A stretch of 64,000 nt of DNA from Planctobacterium sp047947135 (lineage in GTDB: Bacteria > Pseudomonadota > Gammaproteobacteria > Enterobacterales > Alteromonadaceae). The DNA lies in NCBI GenBank assembly GCA_047947135.1, contig CP170457.1, positions 2,914,001 through 2,978,000 of the forward strand, in the 5' to 3' direction. A model generated the notes under the pieces. It was given only the letters and a program-made list of their open reading frames with translations, was not told where the DNA came from and did no database searches. The translations under genes were made by a program, and so were the position numbers. Numbering within the stretch: position 1 is the first letter of the stretch; every line of letters begins with the position of its first letter. Positions 1-9,120 of the stretch are shown piece after piece.

Positions 1-887
1 GGATAGGTCCATGCACGCACTTCTTTTACCCCAGCAGTAAAGTACGTCTGCAAGTTGAGCAGCTCGTAACCACCACGGATCACGCGGTTTAATCCTGGCT
101 CAGATAAGCCCATTTCTTCCAGAAAGTCGGATTTTTCTTCGTCTTCTAACTCAGCTATTTCAGACTCAATTGCGGCACAAACTGGCACCACAACGGCGTT
201 TTCTGCCGCTGCAATTTCTTCTACCTGTTTCAAATACGGATTATTTTCAAATCCATCTTCATTGACGTTGGCGATGTACATCGTCGGTTTGATCGTCAGG
301 AAGTTCATGTAACTGATTGCTGCCTTTTCCTCTTTTTCCAAAGGAAAAGCACGTAGCGCCAATCCTTCGTCAAGATGTGGCTTTATTTTTTCCAACACGG
401 CCAACTCAAATTTGGCATCTTTATCACCGCCTTTGGCGCGTTTACCAACACGGATCAGGGCTTTTTCCGTGGTTTCCATATCGGCGAGCGCTAATTCGGT
501 ATTAATGACGTCAATGTCGTCTTGAGGGCTAACCTGGCCTGCAACGTGCACAATATTATCGTTTTCGAAACAGCGAACAACATGACCGATAGCATCAGTT
601 TCACGAATGTTGGCTAGAAACTTATTACCCAGACCTTCACCTTTTGAGGCTCCTGCGACCAGGCCCGCAATATCCACAAACTCCATGGTTGTGGCAATAA
701 CTTTCTTCGGGTTCACGATACTGGCTAGTTTGTCCAAGCGTAAATCCGGTACTGGAACAACGCCGGTATTGGGTTCGATGGTACAAAATGGAAAGTTTGC
801 GGCTTCGATACCGGCTTTCGTCAATGCGTTGAAAAGGGTTGATTTACCAACATTTGGTAATCCAACGATACCACATTTGAATCCCAT
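1..887 (-). CDS. ychF: Redox-regulated ATPase/GTPase YchF (3' end outside window)
   Basis: Translation from the ATG at 887 gives 295 residues that run off the window edge; the family is about 363 residues, so the C-terminal TGS domain is missing here. The P-loop GLPNVGKST lies at residues 9-17 and the G3 motif DIAGL follows. The G4 position reads NVNE instead of NKxD, the known change that makes YchF prefer ATP over GTP. YchF is an Obg-family, ribosome-associated P-loop protein linked to translation and oxidative stress. It is the last gene of the prs-rplY-pth-ychF set, 29 bases after pth, as in many gammaproteobacteria. Confidence 0.96.
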   Translation of the reverse strand, partial: MGFKCGIVGLPNVGKSTLFNALTKAGIEAANFPFCTIEPNTGVVPVPDLRLDKLASIVNPKKVIATTMEFVDIAGLVAGASKGEGLGNKFLANIRETDAIGHVVRCFENDNIVHVAGQVSPQDDIDVINTELALADMETTEKALIRVGKRAKGGDKDAKFELAVLEKIKPHLDEGLALRAFPLEKEEKAAISYMNFLTIKPTMYIANVNEDGFENNPYLKQVEEIAAAENAVVVPVCAAIESEIAELEDEEKSDFLEEMGLSEPGLNRVIRGGYELLNLQTYFTAGVKEVRAWTY

Positions 888-916
888 GCTAATTCCTTAA
901 GTTTCTACTCGTCTTA

Positions 917-1498
917 TCAGACTTTGAACGAATGCAGTCGCTGCATAGCTGCAGTCAAATCCTGCTTTAATAGAATATCTAAACTTCGGGTTGCTTCGTC
1001 TATAGCGGCGTCGATCTTTTCTTGATCCGCCGCTGAAGCTTTTCCTAACACATGACCAGTCACCTGTTGTTTGTGTCCAGGATGACCTATGCCGATGCGT
1101 AGCCGCAGAAAATCTTTCTGATTTCCAGAAGCTCTCACTATATCGCGAATACCATTCTGACTGGAGCTCCCGCCAATTTTAAATTTGGCGATTCCCGGTT
1201 CTAAATCTAACTCATCAAATGCCACTAACAGGTTACCCAATTGGTACTTATAAAACTGCATAATAGCAGCGACTGATTGACCACTTTTATTCATAAATGT
1301 GGTCGGTAACAACAAGCGAACATTCTGACCCGCAATGATGCCGCGTCCGGTGTAGCCGAAAAATTTGTTGTCGAGTTTCAGAGGGATATTATGAAGTTTG
1401 GCGAGTCGTTCTACGAACCAACTGCCAGCATTGTGACGAGTGTTTTGGTATTCAGGGCCTGGATTACCCAGGCCCACTATAAGCTGAATGTCTGACAA
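917..1498 (-). CDS. pth: Peptidyl-tRNA hydrolase
   Basis: The 193-residue protein has the usual length of bacterial Pth. It opens with the signature GLGNPGPEYQNTRHNAG at residues 9-25, in which His22 corresponds to the catalytic base and Asn12 to a substrate-binding residue; the FDELDL motif carrying the catalytic aspartate follows near residue 95. Pth frees tRNA from peptidyl-tRNA that has dropped off the ribosome. The gene sits 5 bases after rplY and 29 before ychF, so it is probably cotranscribed with both. Confidence 0.97.
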   Translation of the reverse strand: MSDIQLIVGLGNPGPEYQNTRHNAGSWFVERLAKLHNIPLKLDNKFFGYTGRGIIAGQNVRLLLPTTFMNKSGQSVAAIMQFYKYQLGNLLVAFDELDLEPGIAKFKIGGSSSQNGIRDIVRASGNQKDFLRLRIGIGHPGHKQQVTGHVLGKASAADQEKIDAAIDEATRSLDILLKQDLTAAMQRLHSFKV

Positions 1499-1503
1499 GC
1501 AGA

Positions 1504-2151
1504 TTATTCCGCTGAGTCTGCTTCACCTTCAGCAGCTGGGGCGTCTTCGCTTTCTTCTTCGCTGCCGCCTTTAGCTGCTTTGATAGTAACAACTGCCTGG
1601 TCGTGATCTTCACCTTTTTGCAGTTCTACTAACGCAACACCTTCTGGTAATTTGATGTCAGATAAGTGTAGTGTCTGATCCAGTGCAACGCCCATCAGGT
1701 CAACTTCCAGGAATTCTGGTAAGTTTGCTGGTAAACAGCTGATTTCAACGTCGTTCATGTGGTGTTCTGCATGACCACCGTGAAGCTTGATCGCATCCGT
1801 TTGCTCTTCGTTGATGAAGTGTAACGGTACGTTAGTTGTTAATTCATGGCTGGCGTCAACGCGCAAGAAGTCCATATGCAGGACTTTTGGCTTGTATGGG
1901 TGACGCTGCATGTCTTTTATCAAAGCTTCAACTTTTTCGCCACCGATGTTCAAAGTAAGAACGTGGCTGTAAAACGCTTCAAACTCTTGCGCTTGAATAA
2001 CTTTGTTATGGTCTAGTGTTAAAGATACAGGCTCTTTGTCTGCACCGTATAAGACGGCAGGTACTTTGTCTGCACGGCGTAGGCGGCGGCTCGCACCTTT
2101 CCCTATGTCCGTACGGACTTCTGCGTCTAGATTAAAAATCGCATCTGACAT
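1504..2151 (-). CDS. rplY: 50S ribosomal protein L25 (long, CTC-type)
   Basis: This is the 5S rRNA-binding protein L25 with the extra C-terminal CTC/TL5 domain: 215 residues instead of about 95 for the short E. coli form. The reading frame is open upstream to 2232, but the ATG at 2151 begins the family-typical MSDAIFNLDAEVR and has a GGAG Shine-Dalgarno about 7 bases upstream. The N-terminal L25 domain covers about residues 5-92, the beta-rich C domain about 100-190. The tail is strongly acidic (repeated Glu, Asp, Ala). It leads the rplY-pth-ychF cluster and has its own promoter. Confidence 0.96.
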   Translation of the reverse strand: MSDAIFNLDAEVRTDIGKGASRRLRRADKVPAVLYGADKEPVSLTLDHNKVIQAQEFEAFYSHVLTLNIGGEKVEALIKDMQRHPYKPKVLHMDFLRVDASHELTTNVPLHFINEEQTDAIKLHGGHAEHHMNDVEISCLPANLPEFLEVDLMGVALDQTLHLSDIKLPEGVALVELQKGEDHDQAVVTIKAAKGGSEEESEDAPAAEGEADSAE

Positions 2152-2224
2152 GATAAATCTCCAAAAAATGAATAAAGATGATTCTTGCGACCAGAACCAT
2201 CCACGAGCTTTTCCTCGGGCTACC

Positions 2225-2240
2225 TTGGTCAAATGACCAA
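2225..2240 (-). other. Perfect inverted repeat in the rplY leader
   Basis: TTGGTC, four bases, GACCAA forms a perfect 6-bp hairpin in the predicted rplY mRNA leader, about 30-45 bases after the predicted start of transcription and 74 bases before the rplY ATG. Another helical segment may follow it at about 2180-2222. Ribosomal protein leaders are often bound by their own product; a role here is inference only. Confidence 0.4.
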
Positions 2241-2277
2241 AATTATGAGGCAGTTACCCCAATAAAAAAGGCGGCGA

Positions 2278-2306
2278 ATTCTAACACTAGGCTGCCTGGT
2301 AGGCAA
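2278..2306 (-). promoter_or_regulatory. Sigma-70 promoter for rplY-pth-ychF
   Basis: On the minus strand TTGCCT (2306-2301) and TAGAAT (2283-2278) are separated by exactly 17 bases, followed by a GC-rich discriminator. Predicted transcription starts near 2271, leaving a leader of about 120 bases before rplY. Confidence 0.65.
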
Positions 2307-2397
2307 CGGAAAGCGTTATTTTATTTCAGCATGCAGGAAAGTAGGACGGATTAAAGTCGAAAATTGGTTCCGAGGCACGAATGCCATCGAAGCGAAT

Positions 2398-2823
2398 TCA
2401 CATCACGTTGTCGTCTTGCGGGTTTGCGTCAGTGATAGTCAGTTCCTGTATTTCAATCGGAATGCCATAGTTGTAGATAGTCATGATGCCGGCCTTAATT
2501 TCCACTTGCATGGCGACTTTAATACCGGCCTTTTGGGCATGCTCTGGCAGATTGAGTGGTAGATACTTTTTACCATCATCACCATCGATGGCATAAAAAC
2601 CACCTTCAAATGTTTTGAAAACGACTTTGCCTGATAATTCCACGAATTTTGCCTTTTTGGGTTCAGAAGTTACTGGTTTGGCGGTTTCTATCGGCTGAAC
2701 TTCAGTTACAGTCATAGACGCTGAGTCTTCTCCACATGCGGCAGTTAGCAGAACCAGGCAAGCAACAGCGAGGAAATGGCAATTTCTTACAGAATTCGGA
2801 AGTGTCAGGGAATCCATTGTCAT
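2398..2823 (-). CDS. Putative small lipoprotein, hypothetical
   Basis: I do not recognise the family. The 141-residue product has a hydrophobic N-terminal stretch (about 15-29) ending in the lipobox LTAAC with Cys at about residue 30, which suggests a lipidated envelope protein. The mature part is small and probably beta-rich: it contains a segment about a feature of the type GKVVFKTFEGGFYAIDGDDG and ends without further membrane segments. An OB-fold-like small lipoprotein is possible but unproven. Two ATG codons lie at 2823 and 2817. It sits between prs and rplY on the same strand, a place where most relatives have no gene. Confidence 0.7.
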   Translation of the reverse strand: MTMDSLTLPNSVRNCHFLAVACLVLLTAACGEDSASMTVTEVQPIETAKPVTSEPKKAKFVELSGKVVFKTFEGGFYAIDGDDGKKYLPLNLPEHAQKAGIKVAMQVEIKAGIMTIYNYGIPIEIQELTITDANPQDDNVM

Positions 2824-2860
2824 ATCCTCGCTATTGTTTTAGTTGGTGAATGCAACAAAT

Positions 2861-3808
2861 CTAAACATCAAACATCGCTGATATTGATTCTTCGTTGCTT
2901 AAGCGACGAATCGCTTCTGCTAACATTTTTGACAGACTGAGCTGTTTAACTTTTTCCACTTTGACCATATCTGGTGCAAGCGGAATACTATCAGTAACGA
3001 TGATTTCATCAATGACAGAGTTCTGCAGATTTTCAGGAGCATTACCTGAGAATATAGCATGAGTGGCATATGCATATACTTTTCTTGCACCGTGGGCTTT
3101 TAACGCATCTGCAGCCTTGGCCAGGGTGCCACCAGTATCAATCATGTCATCGACGATAATACAGTCACGATCTTTTACATCACCAATGATATGCATAACC
3201 TGCGAGACATTGGCTTTTGGACGTCTTTTATCGATGATGGCCAAATCTATATCGTTCATCAGTTTTGCAACCGCTCTGGCGCGCACAACACCACCGATGT
3301 CTGGTGAGACAACTACAGGGTTATGAAATTCGCGCTTGCGCATATCTTCCAACAGGATAGGAGTACCAAAAGCATTGTCTACTGGCACATCAAAAAATCC
3401 CTGAATCTGCTCTGCATGTAAATCGATAGTTAGTACCCGATCAACGCCTACATTTGACAGGAAGTCGGCAACAACTTTCGCTGTAATGGGTACACGTGCT
3501 GAACGTACTCGTCTATCCTGACGAGCGTAGCCGAAATAGGGGATAACGGCTGTAATACGACCTGACGATGCTCGGCGAAGCGCGTCAATCATAACAATCA
3601 GTTCCATCAGGTTGTCATTGGTAGGTGCGCACGTGGATTGAATGATGAAAACATCTGCTCCGCGCACGTTCTCATGAATTTCAACACTGATTTCACCATC
3701 GCTGAATCGACCTACGCTGGCGTGACCCAATTTAGTGTAAAGTCGATCTGCGACCTTTTGAGCTAGTTCTGGTGTGGCATTGCCAGCAAAAAGCTTCATA
3801 TCCGGCAC
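2861..3808 (-). CDS. prs: Ribose-phosphate pyrophosphokinase (PRPP synthase)
   Basis: The 315-residue protein is the full family length and is nearly collinear with E. coli Prs. It makes PRPP from ribose 5-phosphate and ATP for nucleotide, histidine and NAD synthesis. Visible motifs are RRASSGRITAVIPYFGYARQ (ATP and ribose phosphate binding), DLHAEQIQGFF, and the PRPP loop DDMIDTGGTL. I choose the GTG at 3808 (MPDMKLF) over the ATG at 3799 because E. coli Prs also begins PDMKLF and because GAGGAA lies 6 bases upstream of the GTG. The next gene upstream on the strand is ispE, as is common in gammaproteobacteria. Confidence 0.97.
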   Translation of the reverse strand: MPDMKLFAGNATPELAQKVADRLYTKLGHASVGRFSDGEISVEIHENVRGADVFIIQSTCAPTNDNLMELIVMIDALRRASSGRITAVIPYFGYARQDRRVRSARVPITAKVVADFLSNVGVDRVLTIDLHAEQIQGFFDVPVDNAFGTPILLEDMRKREFHNPVVVSPDIGGVVRARAVAKLMNDIDLAIIDKRRPKANVSQVMHIIGDVKDRDCIIVDDMIDTGGTLAKAADALKAHGARKVYAYATHAIFSGNAPENLQNSVIDEIIVTDSIPLAPDMVKVEKVKQLSLSKMLAEAIRRLSNEESISAMFDV

Positions 3809-4000
3809 TGTGTGTTCCTCGGAAGTTGTTTATGGCAATTATTGACGGGGTCGAGGAAACACGCAAACGCGTTTATGAGTTTTCCCGAGCCGACAATCCT
3901 TGCAGTAGTGTTACTGATTATCGGTCGGGAAGCGTGATTTTCGCCAATGATTCATGGAAAAACCTGCTGCCGACGGGCTATTTAGCTGTAAATTACAGCA

Positions 4001-4885
4001 TTAAGTGTGTTTCGTTGTGTTTGTTAGTGCAAGTTGCTGAAAGTCATCAAGACAAGTAAGCAAAGGGGATTGATTGCACCCGCTTGCGATAAAACCTGTC
4101 ATGTTGGCGGGTAATTTCGCCAATACTTGTTCAGCCGCTTCACTGTCATCAAATACACCAAACAGGCATGCACCTGTGCCGGTCATTCTCGACGGCGCGT
4201 ATTGTAACAACCAGTGTAATGAATTTGCAATATCCGGAAACAATTGACAGGCCAACTTTTGGAAATCGTTACTGGTTGTCTCAAAGTGATAGTCCTGCCA
4301 GTTTATTTTGGGGGTATTTCTCGGGAGCTCTGGGTGTTTAAACATCTCAGCTGTGCTTACGTGTACACCAGGATTTACTACCAAAAAGGATTTCTCTGGC
4401 AAAAAATGGGCTTGGAGTTGCTCGCCAACACCGGTTGCAAAAGCGGTTTTACCATGGACAAATACCGGAACATCGGCCCCAAGTATTAATCCAAGTTCCA
4501 TTAATTCCGATTGGGACTTGCCGCATCGCCACATCGCGTTTAAAGCCACTAACGTGGTCGCGGCATTAGAGGAGCCACCGCCTATTCCACCGCCCATTGG
4601 TAGTCGCTTATTGACCTTGATGTCGCAGCCCAACCGACTGTTACTTGCACTTTTGAGGAGCTTAGCTGCTTTGACAATCAAATTTTCCTGGCTTGGCACA
4701 CCATTAAAGTCGGTCAGTAAATTAATCTGATTATCCTGGCGTATACGGAGGCTGATTTCATCACCGAAATCCAGTATCTGAAACAGACTTTGTAGTTCAT
4801 GATAACCATCTGCGCGTTTACCCAGAATATGTAAGAAAAGGTTTAATTTGGCTGGGCTGGGCCAATTAAAGTAAGTGTCCTTCAT
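4001..4885 (-). CDS. ispE: 4-diphosphocytidyl-2-C-methyl-D-erythritol kinase
   Basis: GHMP-family kinase of the non-mevalonate isoprenoid pathway, phosphorylating CDP-methylerythritol at the 2-hydroxyl. The substrate-binding segment WPSPAKLNLFLHILGKRADGYH is at the N terminus (Lys and Asn of PAKLNL) and the ATP-binding glycine loop PMGGGIGGGSSNAA lies at about residue 98. The ATG at 4885 is preferred over an in-frame TTG at 4897, which overlaps the lolB stop; a GAGA lies 7 bases before the ATG. 294 residues, normal length. It directly follows lolB (8 bases). Confidence 0.95.
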   Translation of the reverse strand: MKDTYFNWPSPAKLNLFLHILGKRADGYHELQSLFQILDFGDEISLRIRQDNQINLLTDFNGVPSQENLIVKAAKLLKSASNSRLGCDIKVNKRLPMGGGIGGGSSNAATTLVALNAMWRCGKSQSELMELGLILGADVPVFVHGKTAFATGVGEQLQAHFLPEKSFLVVNPGVHVSTAEMFKHPELPRNTPKINWQDYHFETTSNDFQKLACQLFPDIANSLHWLLQYAPSRMTGTGACLFGVFDDSEAAEQVLAKLPANMTGFIASGCNQSPLLTCLDDFQQLALTNTTKHT

Positions 4886-4893
4886 TGTTTGTC

Positions 4894-5469
4894 TCAAATA
4901 TACCAGTCGTTAATACGCAACTTAATGCGCAGGCCATTGCGTTTAATGGATAAATTTTCAGGTAGTGATAAGGTGCCCACTGTTTGATAGTTTTGGTAGC
5001 TTACCTGCCAGCCATTGTTGCTTTGTAATTTTAGTAATGTCCCCGATGGGTGTTTTTCAATGCTTTTATAGCGGGATTCTGGCCCCGATAATCCTTGCAC
5101 CCACTGCTGCAACTGAGCTATTGGGATCAGCCATCCAGTCAGTTGGTAAATCATACGCTGGGCGTTGTCATCATGGTAGGTATTGCCATCAAGAACCAGG
5201 GTTGCACCTGTTTGGTCCATATCCAGTGTGAAAAGCGTACCACCTAGTAGCTTCGAAAGGCGCATATGTGAACTATTCTGATTGTGCCGCCAGTGCAGCG
5301 TTGCGCTGAAGCTTTCTTCCGGACTTTTAAATGCCATTCTTGCATTTATTTGCCAATGGTTTAAGGGGAGTTTGGACTGCTGTTGTTGTGTTGGTTGAGT
5401 TACGCTGGTACACCCCGAAAGAAGGGCAAGAATACACAGGACAAAAAGTGGATAACGAGATATAGTCAA
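4894..5469 (-). CDS. lolB: Outer-membrane lipoprotein LolB
   Basis: LolB receives lipoproteins from LolA and inserts them in the outer membrane. The 191-residue product has a signal sequence with lipobox LLSGC (Cys at about residue 20), followed by the LolB core: HWQINARMAFKSPEESFSA, then a HMRLSKLLGGTLFTLD segment typical of the incomplete beta barrel. The start codon is TTG at 5469, supported by AGGAAA about 5 bases upstream; no ATG is available in frame before the signal peptide. It lies immediately ahead of ispE and is divergent from hemA, the conserved lolB/hemA arrangement. Confidence 0.93.
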   Translation of the reverse strand: MTISRYPLFVLCILALLSGCTSVTQPTQQQQSKLPLNHWQINARMAFKSPEESFSATLHWRHNQNSSHMRLSKLLGGTLFTLDMDQTGATLVLDGNTYHDDNAQRMIYQLTGWLIPIAQLQQWVQGLSGPESRYKSIEKHPSGTLLKLQSNNGWQVSYQNYQTVGTLSLPENLSIKRNGLRIKLRINDWYI

Positions 5470-5706
5470 AATATTTCCTAAATCGTTTTGTGGATAATTT
5501 GCTCGCAGCCAAGCAATATGGATGTATTATCCTTAAAACCCAGGTTGAAAACTACTGCGAACGCTTCCGACATTATCTGCAACGAAATTTCTGCATGATA
5601 AGCACTTTCGTGACGCAATCAATTGAGGCTCTTAGGATTATTCAGGTTGCCAAGGCTACCTGAATATTACATTTTTAACATGGTTGGCAGATAAAAATCA
5701 CGATAC

Positions 5707-5735
5707 TTTCAATTAGGCTGCGATTTTCGTAAAAT
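5707..5735 (+). promoter_or_regulatory. Candidate promoter for hemA-prfA-prmC
   Basis: TTTCAA and TAAAAT are separated by 17 bases and followed by a GC-rich stretch, 54 bases before the hemA ATG. The -35 match is poor, so this is a candidate only. Confidence 0.4.
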
Positions 5736-5788
5736 GCAGCGCTTTTTTATTGTTCACCACAACTTTTATTCAAACTGACTCAGGCCCC

Positions 5789-7048
5789 ATGTCACTGATC
5801 ACATTTGGTATTAATCATAAAACTGCACCCGTTGATATCAGGGAGAAGGTCGCTTTTTCTCCTGACGGTATTCTTGAGGCAATGCAGTCTTTGAGTCATC
5901 GCTTTGAAAACAGTGAAAATGTTATTTTATCTACCTGTAATCGCACCGAAGTTTACATTTGTGGTGAAGATTTGTCGCCACAGGATTTACAATGCTGGTT
6001 AGCTGAATTCCATCAATTGCCCAGCGATTACTTGAACGATATTTGTTATTTTTATGATGGTGAACATTCAATTGAACATTTGATGTCAGTGGCTTGTGGG
6101 CTGGATTCGCTGATCCTCGGTGAGCCTCAGATACTCGGGCAGTTAAAGCAAGCTTTTACGCGGGCGAAATGTGTTGGCACCGTTTCCACCTTTCTGGAGC
6201 GGTTGTTTCAGACAACATTTGCAACTGCCAAACAAGTCCGCACAGAGACGGATATTGGTGCGAATGCCGTATCTGTCGCATATTCTTCTGTGCAACTGGC
6301 AAAACATATCTTTTCTGATTTAGTGAACAGTCGTGTGCTGTTAGTTGGCGCGGGGGAGACGATTGAACTGGTTGCCACACATATACAACAACACGGCAAC
6401 AACAATATGGTGGTGGCCAATCGCACCATTGCTAAAGGCGTGGAGCTGGGTAATAAGTTTAATGCCCGAACAGTCACACTTTCGCATTTACACAGTGAAC
6501 TACCCAGTGCCGATATTGTTATCAGTTCCACCGCAAGTCAGCTACCCTTGATTGGCAAAGGTATGGTGGAAACAGCGCTTAAAACACGAAAGAATCAGCC
6601 TATGTTGTTTATCGATCTGGCCGTACCGCGTGATATCGAGCAGGAAGTTGATGACCTGGAAGGGGCGTTTTTGTATACCATTGATGATTTGCAAAGCATT
6701 GTGCAGCAAAATATGGCATCACGGGAACAGGCCGCGGAACAGGCCAGAAAGCTCATTGATCAGCAGGTAAAAGGGTTTATCAGTTGGCAACAAGCACAAC
6801 ACCATATCGACATCGTAAAATCTTTTCGTCAACAGGCTGAGTTGGAAAAACAACGGTTATTGGCCCGGGCTCAACAGCAACTTAATGATGGTCAAAGTGG
6901 AGATGCGGTTCTGAGTGAATTGGCCAATAAACTGACAAATAGCTTAATACATGCTCCAACAAAAGCGCTGAGAACAGCGGCGGAGCGTCATGACAAAGAA
7001 ATGCTGGATAAACTGATCTCGTCCTTCGGCATTGATACTGATAAGTGA
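5789..7048 (+). CDS. hemA: Glutamyl-tRNA reductase
   Basis: First enzyme of the C5 heme pathway: reduces glutamyl-tRNA(Glu) to glutamate-1-semialdehyde with NADPH. Starting at the ATG at 5789 gives 419 residues that open MSLITFGINHKTAPV, the family N terminus; the frame is open to 5750 but that part is not conserved. The catalytic Cys sits in STCNRTE at about residue 50, the NADPH domain in VLLVGAGETIELVA at about 190, and the C-terminal dimerisation helices follow. It overlaps prfA closely (stop TGA 7046-7048, prfA ATG at 7054). Confidence 0.97.
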   Translation: MSLITFGINHKTAPVDIREKVAFSPDGILEAMQSLSHRFENSENVILSTCNRTEVYICGEDLSPQDLQCWLAEFHQLPSDYLNDICYFYDGEHSIEHLMSVACGLDSLILGEPQILGQLKQAFTRAKCVGTVSTFLERLFQTTFATAKQVRTETDIGANAVSVAYSSVQLAKHIFSDLVNSRVLLVGAGETIELVATHIQQHGNNNMVVANRTIAKGVELGNKFNARTVTLSHLHSELPSADIVISSTASQLPLIGKGMVETALKTRKNQPMLFIDLAVPRDIEQEVDDLEGAFLYTIDDLQSIVQQNMASREQAAEQARKLIDQQVKGFISWQQAQHHIDIVKSFRQQAELEKQRLLARAQQQLNDGQSGDAVLSELANKLTNSLIHAPTKALRTAAERHDKEMLDKLISSFGIDTDK

Positions 7049-7053
7049 GAGTA

Positions 7054-8145
7054 ATGAAAGAGTCTGTAGTTAGAAAACTGGAAAGTCTGATCGAACGCTT
7101 CGAAGAATTGCAAGCCATGTTAAGTGCGCCAGAAATCATCGCTGATCAGGATAAATTCAGAGCGTTGTCAAAAGAATATGCGCAGCTGGAAGAGGTTGTT
7201 AAAGGATTTCGCGCATCTCAACAGGCGGAAGAAGATCTTGCCGCAGCACAAGAAATGATGCAGGAAAACGACCCTGAAATGCAGGAAATGGCGCAGGAGG
7301 AATATAAGCTGGCCAAAACCAGTATTGCGGAACTGGAGCAACAATTGCAAATCCTGTTGCTACCCAAAGATCCCAACGATGATATGTCGTGTTTTCTGGA
7401 AATTCGTGCCGGAGCCGGTGGAGACGAAGCCGCGATTTTTGCGGGAGATTTGTTCCGTATGTATTCCCGGTATGCAGAAAAAACGGGGTGGCGTGTTGAA
7501 ACCGTGTCTGCCAATGAGGGAGAGCACGGTGGGTTTAAAGAAGTGATCGCTAATGTGGTAGGTGATGGTGCCTATGGTATTTTGAAATTTGAATCAGGCG
7601 GTCACCGTGTTCAACGCGTACCAGAAACCGAGTCGCAGGGACGAATCCATACTTCAGCCTGCACGGTGGCTGTATTGCCGGAAGTCCCTGAGTCAGAAGC
7701 GATTGAAATTAACCCGGCTGACCTGCGCATCGATACTTTTCGTGCCAGTGGAGCTGGAGGTCAGCACGTTAATAAAACCGATTCCGCTATTCGTCTTACT
7801 CACTTGCCAACGGGGATTGTGGTGGAATGTCAGGATGAACGCTCACAACATAAAAATCGTGCCAAAGCGATGTCAGTATTGAATGCCCGTTTGAATCAAA
7901 TCGAACAGGAGAAACGTGCTGCTGAGGAAGCGTCCACACGTAAAAGTCTGGTGGGCAGCGGTGACCGCTCGGAACGCATAAGAACCTATAACTTTCCACA
8001 GGGCCGCTTAACAGATCATCGAATCAATCTGACGTTGTACAAACTCGAAGAAGTTATTGAAGGGGATTTGGACGCGGTATTAGAACCGATTCGTCAGGAG
8101 CATCAGGCGGACTTGTTAGCCTCACTTTCAGATGATGGACAGTAG
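7054..8145 (+). CDS. prfA: Peptide chain release factor 1
   Basis: RF1 ends translation at UAA and UAG. The GGQ loop that triggers peptidyl-tRNA hydrolysis reads GAGGQHVNKTDSA at about residue 233, and the anticodon-like region contains PETESQGRIHTSACTVAVLPE. I choose the ATG at 7054 (MKESVVRKLE, close to E. coli MKPSIVAKLE), not the GTG at 7045 that overlaps the hemA stop; the product is 363 residues. The Gln of GGQ is the substrate of PrmC, encoded next. Confidence 0.97.
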   Translation: MKESVVRKLESLIERFEELQAMLSAPEIIADQDKFRALSKEYAQLEEVVKGFRASQQAEEDLAAAQEMMQENDPEMQEMAQEEYKLAKTSIAELEQQLQILLLPKDPNDDMSCFLEIRAGAGGDEAAIFAGDLFRMYSRYAEKTGWRVETVSANEGEHGGFKEVIANVVGDGAYGILKFESGGHRVQRVPETESQGRIHTSACTVAVLPEVPESEAIEINPADLRIDTFRASGAGGQHVNKTDSAIRLTHLPTGIVVECQDERSQHKNRAKAMSVLNARLNQIEQEKRAAEEASTRKSLVGSGDRSERIRTYNFPQGRLTDHRINLTLYKLEEVIEGDLDAVLEPIRQEHQADLLASLSDDGQ

Positions 8146-8156
8146 CAGACGCTGAA

Positions 8157-8996
8157 ATGGACTCAGCTGAGACTATTCAAACTGCACTACAGTGGGCTAA
8201 AGCACAGCTGCATCAAAGTGATTCTGCAGCGTTAGACAGCAAGGTATTGCTGAGCCACGTGCTGGATCGCAACACCACGTATCTGCATACCTGGCCCGAA
8301 AAAAAACTGGATGAAACACAGATTCGGGCATTTCGTGAGTTAATTGCAAAACGCAAAGCTGGTGAGCCAGTGGCGTATATCATCGGGCAGCAGGAATTTT
8401 GGTCTTTACCACTTCACGTGGCTCCAAGTACCTTAATTCCCAGACCTGAAACTGAATTGCTGGTTGAAACTGTGTTGTCACTACAGTTACCCGAGGAAGC
8501 TCGCGTATTGGATCTTGGTACTGGAACGGGGGCTATTGCGCTGGCTCTTGCCAGTGAGCGGCCAACATGGCAGGTAATGGGTTGCGATAAAATGACTGAA
8601 GCGGTTAATTTAGCTAAGCAAAATAAGCAAAGTTTAGGGATTGCTAATGTCACTTTTGTACAAAGCGATTGGTTTACAGAACTGGAGTCAGGGAATTTTG
8701 ACGTAATTGTCAGTAATCCACCCTATGTTGAAGACGAAAGCCCTTATTTACACAGGGGAGACGTCAGGTTTGAACCCAAAAGCGCTTTGACCTCAGGGCG
8801 TGATGGTTTGAACGACATCAAAACTATTATCGCTGACAGTCATCAGTATTTGACCCGGGATGGCTATGTGTTTTTGGAACATGGTTTCAATCAAGCACAG
8901 TCTGTCGCGGCGATTTTCACTTCTCAAAACTTCAAAAATATCACGACATTGCAAGATTTAGCGCAATTGGACAGAGTCACCTACGCACAATTGTAA
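8157..8996 (+). CDS. prmC: Release factor glutamine N5-methyltransferase
   Basis: Methylates the glutamine of the GGQ motif in RF1 and RF2. The 279-residue protein has the N-terminal helical substrate-recognition domain, the linker motif LIPRPETELLVE, the SAM-binding LDLGTGTGAIALALA at about residue 120, and the catalytic NPPY at about 189. It begins 11 bases after prfA and so belongs to the hemA-prfA-prmC operon. Confidence 0.96.
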   Translation: MDSAETIQTALQWAKAQLHQSDSAALDSKVLLSHVLDRNTTYLHTWPEKKLDETQIRAFRELIAKRKAGEPVAYIIGQQEFWSLPLHVAPSTLIPRPETELLVETVLSLQLPEEARVLDLGTGTGAIALALASERPTWQVMGCDKMTEAVNLAKQNKQSLGIANVTFVQSDWFTELESGNFDVIVSNPPYVEDESPYLHRGDVRFEPKSALTSGRDGLNDIKTIIADSHQYLTRDGYVFLEHGFNQAQSVAAIFTSQNFKNITTLQDLAQLDRVTYAQL

Positions 8997-9120
8997 GTTG
9001 CATATCCTGAAGATTGCGCTAGGTTAATAGCTAAGGCGCAATAATATCGTATCGGATGAATGACATTTTCATTCGTTCCAATCCAACCGTAGATTATCAG
9101 GACGGCATTAAGGACCTTTT

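Noticed and set aside
3809..4000. A tRNA between prs and ispE
   Set aside because: I looked for an acceptor/T-arm pair in the 190-base gap and found no cloverleaf.
7045..7053. GTG start of prfA
   Set aside because: It overlaps the hemA stop and gives residues not found in RF1; the ATG at 7054 matches the E. coli N terminus.
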